Under the pieces are notes generated by a model. That model was given only the letters and a program-made list of their open reading frames with translations, was not told where the DNA came from and did no database searches. Below, in pieces: positions 1 through 7,338 of a DNA stretch of 17,699 bases (position 1 is the stretch's first letter; each line of letters begins with the position of its first letter). Both the position numbers and the translations under genes were made by a program. Location: NCBI GenBank assembly GCA_023475455.1, contig JAMCVR010000022.1:1-17699 (forward strand), written 5' to 3'. This DNA is from Thermoplasmatota archaeon (GTDB taxonomy: Bacteria > Pseudomonadota > Gammaproteobacteria > Burkholderiales > Thiobacillaceae).

Positions 1-16
1 GCTATGTCACTGTTAA
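1..16 (+). repeat. IS left terminal inverted repeat
   Basis: Bases 1-16 (GCTATGTCACTGTTAA) match the reverse complement of 1767-1782 exactly, and weaker similarity continues inward. The repeat is cut by, or exactly at, the window edge. Confidence 0.85.
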
Positions 17-64
17 ATATTGTTCTATTCTAAGTTCAGTTGAATCAACAGGATAGGTGTCTCG

Positions 65-1351
65 ATGAAAGCGGAAGAATTTCGGCGATTGACGGCGGAG
101 CTTGAGAAGCTGACGCCGCACCAGAAACAGCTGCTGACGGATCGGCTTCGCTCGACAGGACAAGCCCAGGCGGCGCTTGCACTGATAGAAAGTCGAGGGG
201 GTGCGACGCCGGCTTGCCCGCATTGCGGCCACGAGAAAGTCGCGCGCTGGGGCAAGGTCTCCGGGCTGCAACGCTATCGCTGCGGGGGGTGTCACGCCAC
301 CTTCAACGCGCTGACCGGCACCCCGCTGGCGCGCCTGCGATGCAAGGACAAGTGGCTGACCTACGCGCAGCAGATGACCTTCGGTGCGAGCGTACGCAAG
401 AGCGCCGCCGCTTGCGAGATGCATCGCAATACCGCGTTCCGCTGGCGTCACCGCTTTCTCGAGCTGCCCAATGCCCAACGGGCGACGCTGCTTTCCGGGA
501 TTGCCGAGGCAGACGAAATGGTCTTCCTCGAATCGCTCAAAGGCAAGAAACGCGGGCTTCCCCGCAAGCGGGGCGGCAAGGCCAGCAAACGCGGCTTGTC
601 TGACGAACAGATTCCGGTACTGATTTGCCGGGATCGAGCGGGCAGCATGGCGGACTTCGTGTTGGCGCGCGCGGACAAGGAGCATATCGGCGCTGTCTTG
701 AAGCCGCTCCTGGCTGCCGACGCCATTCTGTGTACGGATCGCGGCAAGGCGTTGGGGGCGGTCGCGAGGGAGATGGGTATCGTTCATCGCCCGGTGAATC
801 TGGCGCAAGGGATACGCGTGATCGCAGGGGTCTACCATGTTCAGAACGTCAACGCCTACGACAGCCGCCTCAAGGAATGGATGCACCGGTTCCACGGCGT
901 CGCTACGCGCTACCTGTCCAATTACCTCGGATGGCGCAGACTCATCGAACGTGAGCATAACGCTCCGCAGCCACGAGCCATCCTGCTCGCAGCGCTGGGG
1001 CAAGGTCTCCGGGCTGCAACGCTATCGCTGCGGGGGGTGTCACGCCACCTTCAACGCGCTGACCGGCACCCCGCTGGCGCGCCTGCGATGCAAGGACAAG
1101 TGGCTGACCTACGCGCAGCAGATGACCTTCGGTGCGAGCGTACGCAAGAGCGCCGCCGCTTGCGAGATGCATCGCAATACCGCGTTCCGCTGGCGTCACC
1201 GCTTTCTCGAGCTGCCCAATGCCCAACGGGCGACGCTGCTTTCCGGGATTGCCGAGGCAGACGAAATGGTCTTCCTCGAATCGCTCAAAGGCAAGAAACG
1301 CGGGCTTCCCCGCAAGCGGGGCGGCAAGGCCAGCAAACGCGGCTTGTCTGA
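65..1351 (+). pseudogene. IS1595-like transposase, frameshifted after codon 312 by tandem duplication
   Basis: This DDE transposase would cut and join the ends of its own IS. The reading frame starts at ATG 65. Residues 1-312 are normal: a zinc ribbon (C51, C54, C73, C76), then an ISXO2-like domain with probable catalytic acids D150 (in ADEMVF), D225 (in CTDRGKA) and D266 (in NAYDS). At base 1000 the sequence jumps back to the start of the duplicated block. Because 748 is not a multiple of three, the last 116 residues are read in a wrong frame, replacing the native 10-residue tail MKYDQQLTVT. Removing one unit restores a clean 322-residue protein. All three acidic residues lie before the break, so some activity is not excluded if the structure is real. 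Confidence 0.8.
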
Positions 1352-1748
1352 CGAACAGATTCCGGTACTGATTTGCCGGGATCGAGCGGGCAGCATGGCG
1401 GACTTCGTGTTGGCGCGCGCGGACAAGGAGCATATCGGCGCTGTCTTGAAGCCGCTCCTGGCTGCCGACGCCATTCTGTGTACGGATCGCGGCAAGGCGT
1501 TGGGGGCGGTCGCGAGGGAGATGGGTATCGTTCATCGCCCGGTGAATCTGGCGCAAGGGATACGCGTGATCGCAGGGGTCTACCATGTTCAGAACGTCAA
1601 CGCCTACGACAGCCGCCTCAAGGAATGGATGCACCGGTTCCACGGCGTCGCTACGCGCTACCTGTCCAATTACCTCGGATGGCGCAGACTCATCGAACGT
1701 GAGCATAACGCTCCGCAGCCACGAGCCATCCTGCTCGCAGCGCTGGGG
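244..1748 (+). repeat. Tandem duplication 1: 748-bp unit inside the IS
   Basis: Bases 244-1000 and 992-1748 match at a constant offset of 748. GCGCTGGGG occurs at 244-252, at the junction (992-1000) and at 1740-1748, so the junction carries 9 bp of microhomology. The match ends sharply on both sides (c243 against a991; c1001 against a1749). No difference between copies was noticed. The offset is not a multiple of three and breaks the transposase. Confidence 0.92.
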
Positions 1749-1781
1749 ATGAAATATGATCAACAATTAACAGTGACATAG
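992..1781 (+). pseudogene. Transposase 3' fragment (second copy)
   Basis: This is the second copy of the duplicated block. It encodes transposase residues from about 61 to 322, including the last two zinc-ribbon cysteines, the whole catalytic domain and the native C-terminus ending at TAG 1779-1781 in the right inverted repeat. It lacks the natural ATG and first 60 residues. The reading frame is open upstream to an ATG at 837, but those 50 or so codons are out-of-frame transposase sequence. It is not an independent gene but half of one disrupted transposase. Confidence 0.8.
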
Positions 1782-1782
1782 C
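1767..1782 (-). repeat. IS right terminal inverted repeat
   Basis: TTAACAGTGACATAGC is the perfect inverted partner of bases 1-16. It also supplies the last codons and TAG stop of the transposase. An AT-rich stretch (aaataaaa) follows, where a target-site duplication would lie. Confidence 0.85.
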
Positions 1783-1883
1783 CAAATAAAATCAACCTAG
1801 CAAAAGCGGGGCGAGTTCTTCGCCGCCCGTCCGGGAGGCTCGATTTTCGGGAATTCGGGGATGTCGGGGTCGCCTTTTCTTGG

Positions 1884-1918
1884 GTCACTTTCTTTTGGCG
1901 AGACAAAAGAATAGTGAC
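1884..1918. repeat. Intergenic palindrome (long hairpin), copy 1
   Basis: GTCAC at 1884-1888 pairs with GTGAC at 1914-1918, and TTTCTTTTG at 1889-1897 pairs with CAAAAGAATA at 1904-1913 with one bulged base. This gives a 14-bp stem around a 6-nt loop. It lies about 140 bp beyond the stop of the minus-strand EAL fragment. No U-run follows on either strand, so it is not a standard terminator. It resembles palindromes of the 'TTTCTTTTGGCGA...CAAAAGAAA' kind that recur between proteobacterial genes (from memory). The same hairpin recurs at 2550-2584 through tandem duplication 2. Confidence 0.65.
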
Positions 1919-2002
1919 TAGCTGCCGGGCTACCCCCGGCCAACGGTCAGGTGCCTTGCGACGGTTTAACCATTGAACGTGCTTCGCGCTTAACTCAACT
2001 GG

Positions 2003-2041
2003 ATTGCTTCGCGGAGTTTATGCCCTACGGGTGCTCGCAAT
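2003..2041. repeat. Intergenic inverted repeat (GGATTGCTTCGC ... CGCAATGACG type)
   Basis: ATTGC at 2003-2007 is mirrored by GCAAT at 2037-2041, around a short GC-rich loop region. The flanks read CTGGATTGCTTCGC and CTCGCAATGACG, a pattern I associate with small dispersed repeats in many bacterial genomes. It ends about 15 bp from the stop of the EAL fragment. The identical copy sits at 2669-2707. Its function is unknown. Confidence 0.45.
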
Positions 2042-2055
2042 GACGCGGCCAAGCC

Positions 2056-2540
2056 TCAGGCCAGCGTGTCCAGCGGCTTCGGCTCGCCGATGAGATACCC
2101 CTGCACGCAATCCACCCCCATCTCCCCCAGCTTCGCCAGCGCCTCGGCATCCTCGACAAACCCCGCCACCGTCTTGATATCGAGGAAGCTCCCCGTCTCC
2201 AGGATCGACCTCACCAGCGCCTCGTCGATCATGCTGGTGCCGATTTCGCGCACCAGGGCGCGGTCGATCTTCAGATAATCCAGCTTCATGCTCTTCAGGC
2301 GCGTGTAGGAGCTGGTGCCGGCGCCGAACTCGTCGAGCGTGAAGCGGCAGCCGTGGCGCTGCATCTGGCGCATGAACAGCTGGGTCTGGGCGTGGCCGTC
2401 GACGGCGTCGGCCTCGCTGATCTCGAAGATGAGCTTGTCGCATGGAATGTCGCCGCGCGACAGATCGGCCAGCAGCAGCTTGAGGAACAGCGGGTTGGTG
2501 ACTGACTGACCGGAAAGGTTGATCGAGAAGCCGCCCAGCC
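2056..2540 (-). pseudogene. 3' fragment of the PilZ/EAL gene (duplicate)
   Basis: This encodes the last ~160 residues of the neighbouring EAL protein, including FEISE, LDEFGAG, KIDRAL and QGYLIGEP, and ends at the same TGA (2058-2056). At 2540 it abuts the duplicated downstream palindromic DNA instead of the rest of the gene. It has no start of its own except an internal ATG at 2373, no visible ribosome binding site and no promoter. It is a by-product of tandem duplication 2 and should not be counted as a gene. Confidence 0.85.
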
Positions 2541-2721
2541 TTTTCTTGGGTCACTTTCTTTTGGCGAGACAAAAGAATAGTGACTAGCTGCCGGGCTACC
2601 CCCGGCCAACGGTCAGGTGCCTTGCGACGGTTTAACCATTGAACGTGCTTCGCGCTTAACTCAACTGGATTGCTTCGCGGAGTTTATGCCCTACGGGTGC
2701 TCGCAATGACGCGGCCAAGCC

Positions 2722-5700
2722 TCAGGCCAGCGTGTCCAGCGGCTTCGGCTCGCCGATGAGATACCCCTGCACGCAATCCACCCCCATCTCCCCCAGCTTC
2801 GCCAGCGCCTCGGCATCCTCGACAAACCCCGCCACCGTCTTGATATCGAGGAAGCTCCCCGTCTCCAGGATCGACCTCACCAGCGCCTCGTCGATCATGC
2901 TGGTGCCGATTTCGCGCACCAGGGCGCGGTCGATCTTCAGATAATCCAGCTTCATGCTCTTCAGGCGCGTGTAGGAGCTGGTGCCGGCGCCGAACTCGTC
3001 GAGCGTGAAGCGGCAGCCGTGGCGCTGCATCTGGCGCATGAACAGCTGGGTCTGGGCGTGGCCGTCGACGGCGTCGGCCTCGCTGATCTCGAAGATGAGC
3101 TTGTCGCATGGAATGTCGCCGCGCGACAGATCGGCCAGCAGCAGCTTGAGGAACAGCGGGTTGGTGACTGACTGACCGGAAAGGTTGATCGAGAAGCCGC
3201 CCAGCCGCGCGACCCGCTCGGGATGCCCGCGCATCCATTGCAGCACGTTCTTCACCACCCAGCGGTCGATTTCGGTAATGCGCTGCAGGCGCTCGGCAAT
3301 GGCGATCAGGTCGCGCGTGGCGATGGTGCGCTCGCCGCGGGTGGTGGGATGCAGCAGCACTTCGTAATACAGCGGGGTGCGTGCGGCATACGATTCCGCA
3401 CGCGCTTCAGTGCGTAGCGGATCGGAGTCCTTCAGGGCGTCGGCTGCGGCGACGACCGGCTGGCAGTTCAGGCTGAGCTCGTTGTGGGCGAGGATGGCGG
3501 TCAGTTCGTGCGCCCACTCGGCCAGCGCCAGCACGCCGCCGGTGTCGGCTTCGCTGTCGTAGGAGACGACGGGCACCCCGGATTCGCGTGCGCGGGCGCA
3601 GGCGGCGTTGGCGTTGTCGTAATAGGCTTCGGGGCTGGGGCAGTCGTTTGCCCACATCAGGCCGGCCGCGGCCTGCACGCGGTAGCGGGTGCCGTTGATC
3701 TCCTGCGGCTGGGCGGCCAGCAGCAGCTTGAGGAACAGCGGGTTGGTGACTGACTGACCGGAAAGGTTGATCGAGAAGCCGCCCAGCCGCGCGACCCGCT
3801 CGGGATGCCCGCGCATCCATTGCAGCACGTTCTTCACCACCCAGCGGTCGATTTCGGTAATGCGCTGCAGGCGCTCGGCAATGGCGATCAGGTCGCGCGT
3901 GGCGATGGTGCGCTCGCCGCGGGTGGTGGGATGCAGCAGCACTTCGTAATACAGCGGGGTGCGTGCGGCATACGATTCCGCACGCGCTTCAGTGCGTAGC
4001 GGATCGGAGTCCTTCAGGGCGTCGGCTGCGGCGACGACCGGCTGGCAGTTCAGGCTGAGCTCGTTGTGGGCGAGGATGGCGGTCAGTTCGTGCGCCCACT
4101 CGGCCAGCGCCAGCACGCCGCCGGTGTCGGCTTCGCTGTCGTAGGAGACGACGGGCACCCCGGATTCGCGTGCGCGGGCGCAGGCGGCGTTGGCGTTGTC
4201 GTAATAGGCTTCGGGGCTGGGGCAGTCGTTTGCCCACATCAGGCCGGCCGCGGCCTGCACGCGGTAGCGGGTGCCGTTGATCTCCTGCGGCTGGGCGGCC
4301 AGCGCGTGCAGCAGAGCCGCGGTTTGTGCCTCGGCGGAGGCGCGGCCGGCTGCTTCGATCCAGAACGCAATGCCGGATTCGCCTGCGCGCGCGAGCAATG
4401 CATTGGGTGGCAGCAGCGTGGGCAGATTCTGCGCGTATTCGCGCAGGATGGGCGTGCGGATTTCGGTGCCTACGGCTGCGCCGTCGGGATTGCCGATGTC
4501 GAGCTGGACCGCGCCGATTGCATAGCCGCCGTCGCTTGACTGGCTGCGCAGCCAGTTCCTGCGGATGGCGCGGAAGAAGCTCTTGCGGTTGGCGAGCCCG
4601 GTGGCGGGGTCGTGCGAGGCCTGCCACAAGAGGTCGCGCTGCATCTTCTGGATCATCGCGCTGTAGGAACGGTCCATCAGCGGCAGTTCCAGATCCTCGG
4701 TCCACTGCGCCTCGCCGGCCTCCAGCGATTGCAGCAGGTCCTGGCGCTTGAGGTCGAGCTTCTTGATGCCGCGATAGTTGGCGAACACGTACACCGGCGG
4801 CTGGTCGCCGATCCAGATCAGGTTGAGCGGGGTGTCGAGCGACTCGAACTGCAGCCAGTCGCCGACGCGCAGGCGCTCGGCCAGCGTATCCTGGGCCTCG
4901 CTCAGGGGCTCGCTCGCGGCGTCGGTGAGACGGGCGGCGACCGGGGTGTGCGGATGCTGCGATTTGTTCTCGTCGAAAAGCGCTGCGGCGAGCTGATCGA
5001 CGATGCGGTCCTGCGCGAACTTGTCGGCGCACACCCGGGTGAGCGCCCGGTCGATGCGCTGCAACAGCGTCTGGGTTTCGGCGGGGGAGGGGGCGGCCTG
5101 CTCCGGGTCCAGCCACGCGCACAACTGCTGCAGCACCTGCCAGGCTTCGCGCGCTTCGTCGCTGTCGGCGCCGTGGCGCATCTCGGCCATCAGCAGCACG
5201 TTGCGCCAGCCGCCGTTCAGCAGTTCGATCACGGCATTGGGAATCGGGCGTTCGTCCAGCCGCGCCAGCAACTCGCGCAGGATGCGCTGCTTGGCGACTT
5301 CGGCGCGCTGGCGGCCCTCGCACATTTCCTGCAGGCGGAACACGCGCGCGGCGCGCTCGTTCAGCAGCGGCCTGACCACGCGCTCAAGCTGGGTGCGCGC
5401 CTCGTCGAACACGCCCGGATTCCTGTCGGCTTCGGCGTTGATGCGGTCGGTCCAGCGGCTCATCAGCCGCAGCAGGCGCGCATCGGTGATCTTGCCGTCG
5501 TCGCCCGCCACCATGCTGATGCGGTCGAGCGTGTTCAGCACCTTGTGCGCCGGGTGGGCGGGCGAATTGAGGAATTGCGGATCGGACATCGCCAGCTTGA
5601 TGAGGCTGGTTTCCAACTGCTGGAAGAACGGCCGCATGCCCTCGCTGACCGATTTCTCGGCGTGCATGGTGTCGAACAGCGCACCGAACATGTCGACCGA

Positions 5701-7044
5701 GCGCCGCATTTCCTGGGTGACGGCGGGCGGCAGCGCGCCGGCGGCAGCCAGCCGCTGCAACACCGGCGAGTGCGCCACGCCGGGTGCGCTGCCCATCGTT
5801 GGCCGGTTACCGCTGCCGGGCGCCGCGCTTTGGGCGGCATGAGCCGGCATGGTGCCCATCGGCGCCGGCGCCGCGGAGGCGGCTTCCGGCTGGCCGCGGA
5901 AGAAGTCCAGCAGCGAACCGGTGAGCCGGCCGAGCGTGCCTTGCGGCGCCGGAGAGGCGGACACGGGGGCGTCGGCCTGCGCGAGCGAAGGCGCGTCGGG
6001 CTCGAACGGCGTGGCGCGTTGCGGCGTCATGATGGGCTGGCGACGCTCGGCTTCCGAGACCGGCAACAACGCCAGCAGCTCGGCATACAACGGGGCGAGT
6101 TGCTCGGACAACACGTCGCGCAGCGTGGCGTACGCCACCTGGCGCGCGCGCGCCAGCACCGGCACATCCTGCAGCGCGCTGCGGTAGGCATGGCCGATGA
6201 CGGCGGGACCGAAGGGGTTGTTGCTGTGATCGCAGGCAAAGCCGAACAACTGCCCGATGCGCGGCTCGATATCGGCGAGCTGTTCGCGGAACTGTTCTTC
6301 CAGCTTGTTGGCTTCGGACGAGGTGGCGAGCCAGTCCTCGAAATCCAGTTCGTCGACCAGGGCCAGTCCGCCTTCCATGGTGTCGCGGGTGGCCTGGGTC
6401 TGCACCGGACGCGCCTGCTTCAGCGCATCCAGAACCTGCTGCACGAAGCGGGCTTGCACGGTTGCCGCGTGGTTGCCGAATTCGTGCACGGCGCTCAGCA
6501 GTCCGCTGTGTTCGGCGATGCCGGAAGCATACAGGGCGGCTGCGTTCAGTTTGTCGCCCAGCACGCGCATCATCTGGTCGTGCACCTGGAGCAGGGTTTC
6601 GCTGAGCAGGGTGGCGCTGGCCTCGCGCAGCTGCGGGTGCGCGCTGGAGGGGGGCAGCGCGGCCAGTTTCTGCCGGTGTTCGGCCATGCGCAATTTTTGC
6701 AGCGCACGCAGCGCGTCGACGGGATGGGCGGCGAAGGCGACGCCGACGCCGGGCGGGCTCAGGCGCTTGAGCCGCGCGGGCACGCGGAAGGTCTGGGTGG
6801 TGCTGAGCGACATCGGGGTGAAGACGATTTCCACCTCGGCGTCGGCGCGCTTGGCCAGCGAGGCGATCGCCGCTTCCGGATTGGTGAACTTGAGGAACAA
6901 GCCGCCGAAACAGAAATCGCGGATTTCGCAGGCGATTTCGGGGTGTCCGGGCTGCGTGATGATGGCCGCCTGAGAAACGGGAAAGCGTTTGTCGCGCCGC
7001 AATTCCTGACCGGCGTGTTGGTTGTCTGTCGCGTTAGCCATCAT
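2722..7044 (-). CDS. PilZ / DUF1631-like / degenerate GGDEF / EAL protein with an in-frame internal duplication
   Basis: This is a large, probably cytoplasmic, c-di-GMP-related protein. Approximate domains: a PilZ-like start (residues 18-115, RRDKRF and a degenerate RDFCFGG); a long DUF1631-like helical region to ~700 (NNPFGP motif near 245); a GGDEF-like domain from ~810 (HDPATGLANR) whose signature is reduced to AGESGIAF, so cyclase activity is unlikely; then EAL. The EAL part has YYEVLLHP, NLSGQS, FEISE, LDEFGAG (usually DDFG), KID, VAGFVE (usually VAEGVE) and QGY, so phosphodiesterase activity is doubtful. Residues ~915-1110 are repeated at ~1110-1305. Without this 582-bp unit the protein would be about 1246 residues. 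I chose ATG 7044 (AAGGGGA ten bases upstream) over GTG 7050. The gene is divergent from the aroG leader. Confidence 0.8.
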   Translation of the reverse strand: MMANATDNQHAGQELRRDKRFPVSQAAIITQPGHPEIACEIRDFCFGGLFLKFTNPEAAIASLAKRADAEVEIVFTPMSLSTTQTFRVPARLKRLSPPGVGVAFAAHPVDALRALQKLRMAEHRQKLAALPPSSAHPQLREASATLLSETLLQVHDQMMRVLGDKLNAAALYASGIAEHSGLLSAVHEFGNHAATVQARFVQQVLDALKQARPVQTQATRDTMEGGLALVDELDFEDWLATSSEANKLEEQFREQLADIEPRIGQLFGFACDHSNNPFGPAVIGHAYRSALQDVPVLARARQVAYATLRDVLSEQLAPLYAELLALLPVSEAERRQPIMTPQRATPFEPDAPSLAQADAPVSASPAPQGTLGRLTGSLLDFFRGQPEAASAAPAPMGTMPAHAAQSAAPGSGNRPTMGSAPGVAHSPVLQRLAAAGALPPAVTQEMRRSVDMFGALFDTMHAEKSVSEGMRPFFQQLETSLIKLAMSDPQFLNSPAHPAHKVLNTLDRISMVAGDDGKITDARLLRLMSRWTDRINAEADRNPGVFDEARTQLERVVRPLLNERAARVFRLQEMCEGRQRAEVAKQRILRELLARLDERPIPNAVIELLNGGWRNVLLMAEMRHGADSDEAREAWQVLQQLCAWLDPEQAAPSPAETQTLLQRIDRALTRVCADKFAQDRIVDQLAAALFDENKSQHPHTPVAARLTDAASEPLSEAQDTLAERLRVGDWLQFESLDTPLNLIWIGDQPPVYVFANYRGIKKLDLKRQDLLQSLEAGEAQWTEDLELPLMDRSYSAMIQKMQRDLLWQASHDPATGLANRKSFFRAIRRNWLRSQSSDGGYAIGAVQLDIGNPDGAAVGTEIRTPILREYAQNLPTLLPPNALLARAGESGIAFWIEAAGRASAEAQTAALLHALAAQPQEINGTRYRVQAAAGLMWANDCPSPEAYYDNANAACARARESGVPVVSYDSEADTGGVLALAEWAHELTAILAHNELSLNCQPVVAAADALKDSDPLRTEARAESYAARTPLYYEVLLHPTTRGERTIATRDLIAIAERLQRITEIDRWVVKNVLQWMRGHPERVARLGGFSINLSGQSVTNPLFLKLLLAAQPQEINGTRYRVQAAAGLMWANDCPSPEAYYDNANAACARARESGVPVVSYDSEADTGGVLALAEWAHELTAILAHNELSLNCQPVVAAADALKDSDPLRTEARAESYAARTPLYYEVLLHPTTRGERTIATRDLIAIAERLQRITEIDRWVVKNVLQWMRGHPERVARLGGFSINLSGQSVTNPLFLKLLLADLSRGDIPCDKLIFEISEADAVDGHAQTQLFMRQMQRHGCRFTLDEFGAGTSSYTRLKSMKLDYLKIDRALVREIGTSMIDEALVRSILETGSFLDIKTVAGFVEDAEALAKLGEMGVDCVQGYLIGEPKPLDTLA
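3132..4303. repeat. Tandem duplication 3: 582-bp unit inside the EAL gene (in frame)
   Basis: Bases 3132-3721 and 3714-4303 match at a constant offset of 582, with CGGCCAGC (8 bp) at the left end, the junction (3714-3721) and the right end (4296-4303). As 582 is 194 codons, the frame is kept. The protein gains a second copy of the end of its GGDEF-like domain and the first half of its EAL domain. The second EAL half is present only once in this reading frame. Confidence 0.92.
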
Positions 7045-7177
7045 TTCCACACTTTCCCCTTTGTTTTTCCCGCCTGCTCAATACCTCGGCACGGCTGCGC
7101 TGTCCAGATTCGGGACGAAATCCTGCCGGCCGGAAGGCGCTTGGCGGGATGCGCCTGATTTTGGTAGACTGCCATGC

Positions 7178-7246
7178 ATGATTCGTGCCGCAAAGTTCTT
7201 TTTTAGCCGCTTTTATCCCACGCCGCAGGCGGTCGGGAGGCGCTGA
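7178..7246 (+). CDS. Phe-rich leader peptide of the aroG attenuator
   Basis: A 22-codon frame from ATG 7178 to TGA 7244-7246 contains AAKFFFSRFYP: three consecutive Phe codons (7196-7204), another at 7211-7213, then Tyr. It ends 23 bases before a strong terminator hairpin and lies directly upstream of aroG. This matches the architecture of known Phe attenuators such as pheA and pheST of enterobacteria, in which ribosome stalling at Phe codons under starvation prevents termination. The peptide is expected to have no function except being translated. The ribosome binding site is weak (GGTAG, 7163-7167). A possible promoter, TTGGCG (7141) and TAGACT (7165), would start transcription almost at the ATG. 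It is too short for normal gene calling. Confidence 0.8.
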   Translation: MIRAAKFFFSRFYPTPQAVGRR

Positions 7247-7297
7247 GACGAGCAGCAACGCCTTGACGAAACCGCCAGCCCGCTGGCGGTTTTTTGT
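7228..7297 (+). promoter_or_regulatory. Phe transcription attenuator of aroG
   Basis: GGCGGT at 7228-7233, inside the leader peptide codons, can pair with ACCGCC at 7271-7276, which is the 5' arm of the terminator. That pairing would be the antiterminator. A ribosome stalled on the Phe codons (7196-7213) leaves 7228-7233 free. A ribosome that reaches the stop codon (7244-7246) covers it, so the terminator forms. A further small hairpin, AGGCG 7238-7242 with CGCCT 7259-7263, may serve as a spacer or pause structure. The predicted outcome is that aroG is switched on by shortage of charged Phe-tRNA. The pairing is read by eye and not folded by program. Confidence 0.7.
7270..7297 (+). terminator. 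Intrinsic terminator (attenuator) before aroG
   Basis: AACCGCCAGC (7270-7279) and GCTGGCGGTT (7282-7291) form a GC-rich stem of about ten pairs, in practice seven strong pairs with a tight loop. It is followed by a T-run (TTTTTTG, 7290-7296). It stands between the leader peptide and aroG, not after a gene, which marks it as regulatory. Confidence 0.85.
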
Positions 7298-7338
7298 TTA
7301 AGCCGCCGCGGTCAAAGCACACAAACCGGAGCCTGGAC

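Larger units (their letters stand above)
1..1782 (+). mobile_element. IS1595-family-like insertion sequence with internal tandem duplication
   Basis: Bases 1-16 and 1767-1782 are perfect 16-bp inverted repeats (outer end GCTATGTCACTGTTAA). They enclose one transposase gene whose TAG stop (1779-1781) lies inside the right repeat. The left end coincides with the window edge. The base after the right repeat is c1783, so the true ends may be one base further out, and the flanking target duplication cannot be checked. The protein has an N-terminal zinc ribbon and an ISXO2-like DDE domain, as in the IS1595 family. Bases 244-1000 are repeated in tandem at 992-1748. Removing one 748-bp unit gives an element of about 1.03 kb with a 322-residue transposase, a normal size for the family. 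Family placement is from motif recognition. Confidence 0.85.
1872..3206. repeat. Tandem duplication 2: 666-bp unit (EAL gene 3' end plus downstream DNA)
   Basis: Bases 1872-2540 and 2538-3206 match at a constant offset of 666, with only GCC (2538-2540) shared at the junction. The unit carries the last ~160 codons of the EAL gene, its stop codon and about 180 bp of downstream palindromic DNA. Outside the repeat the match stops at c1871/a2537 and t2541/g3207. It overlaps tandem duplication 3 over 3132-3206, so that 75-bp piece occurs three times (2466-2540, 3132-3206, 3714-3788). Confidence 0.92.

Noticed and set aside
4612..7158. A plus-strand open frame of 848 codons
   Set aside because: It lies exactly antisense to the PilZ/DUF1631 gene, has low-complexity Arg/Gly/Gln/His composition and no domain. 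It is a GC-rich shadow frame.
7294..7338. Extending aroG upstream to TTG 7294
   Set aside because: The TTG lies in the T-run of the attenuator terminator and the added residues match nothing in the family. ATG 7339 has a ribosome binding site and gives E. coli-like numbering of the metal ligands.
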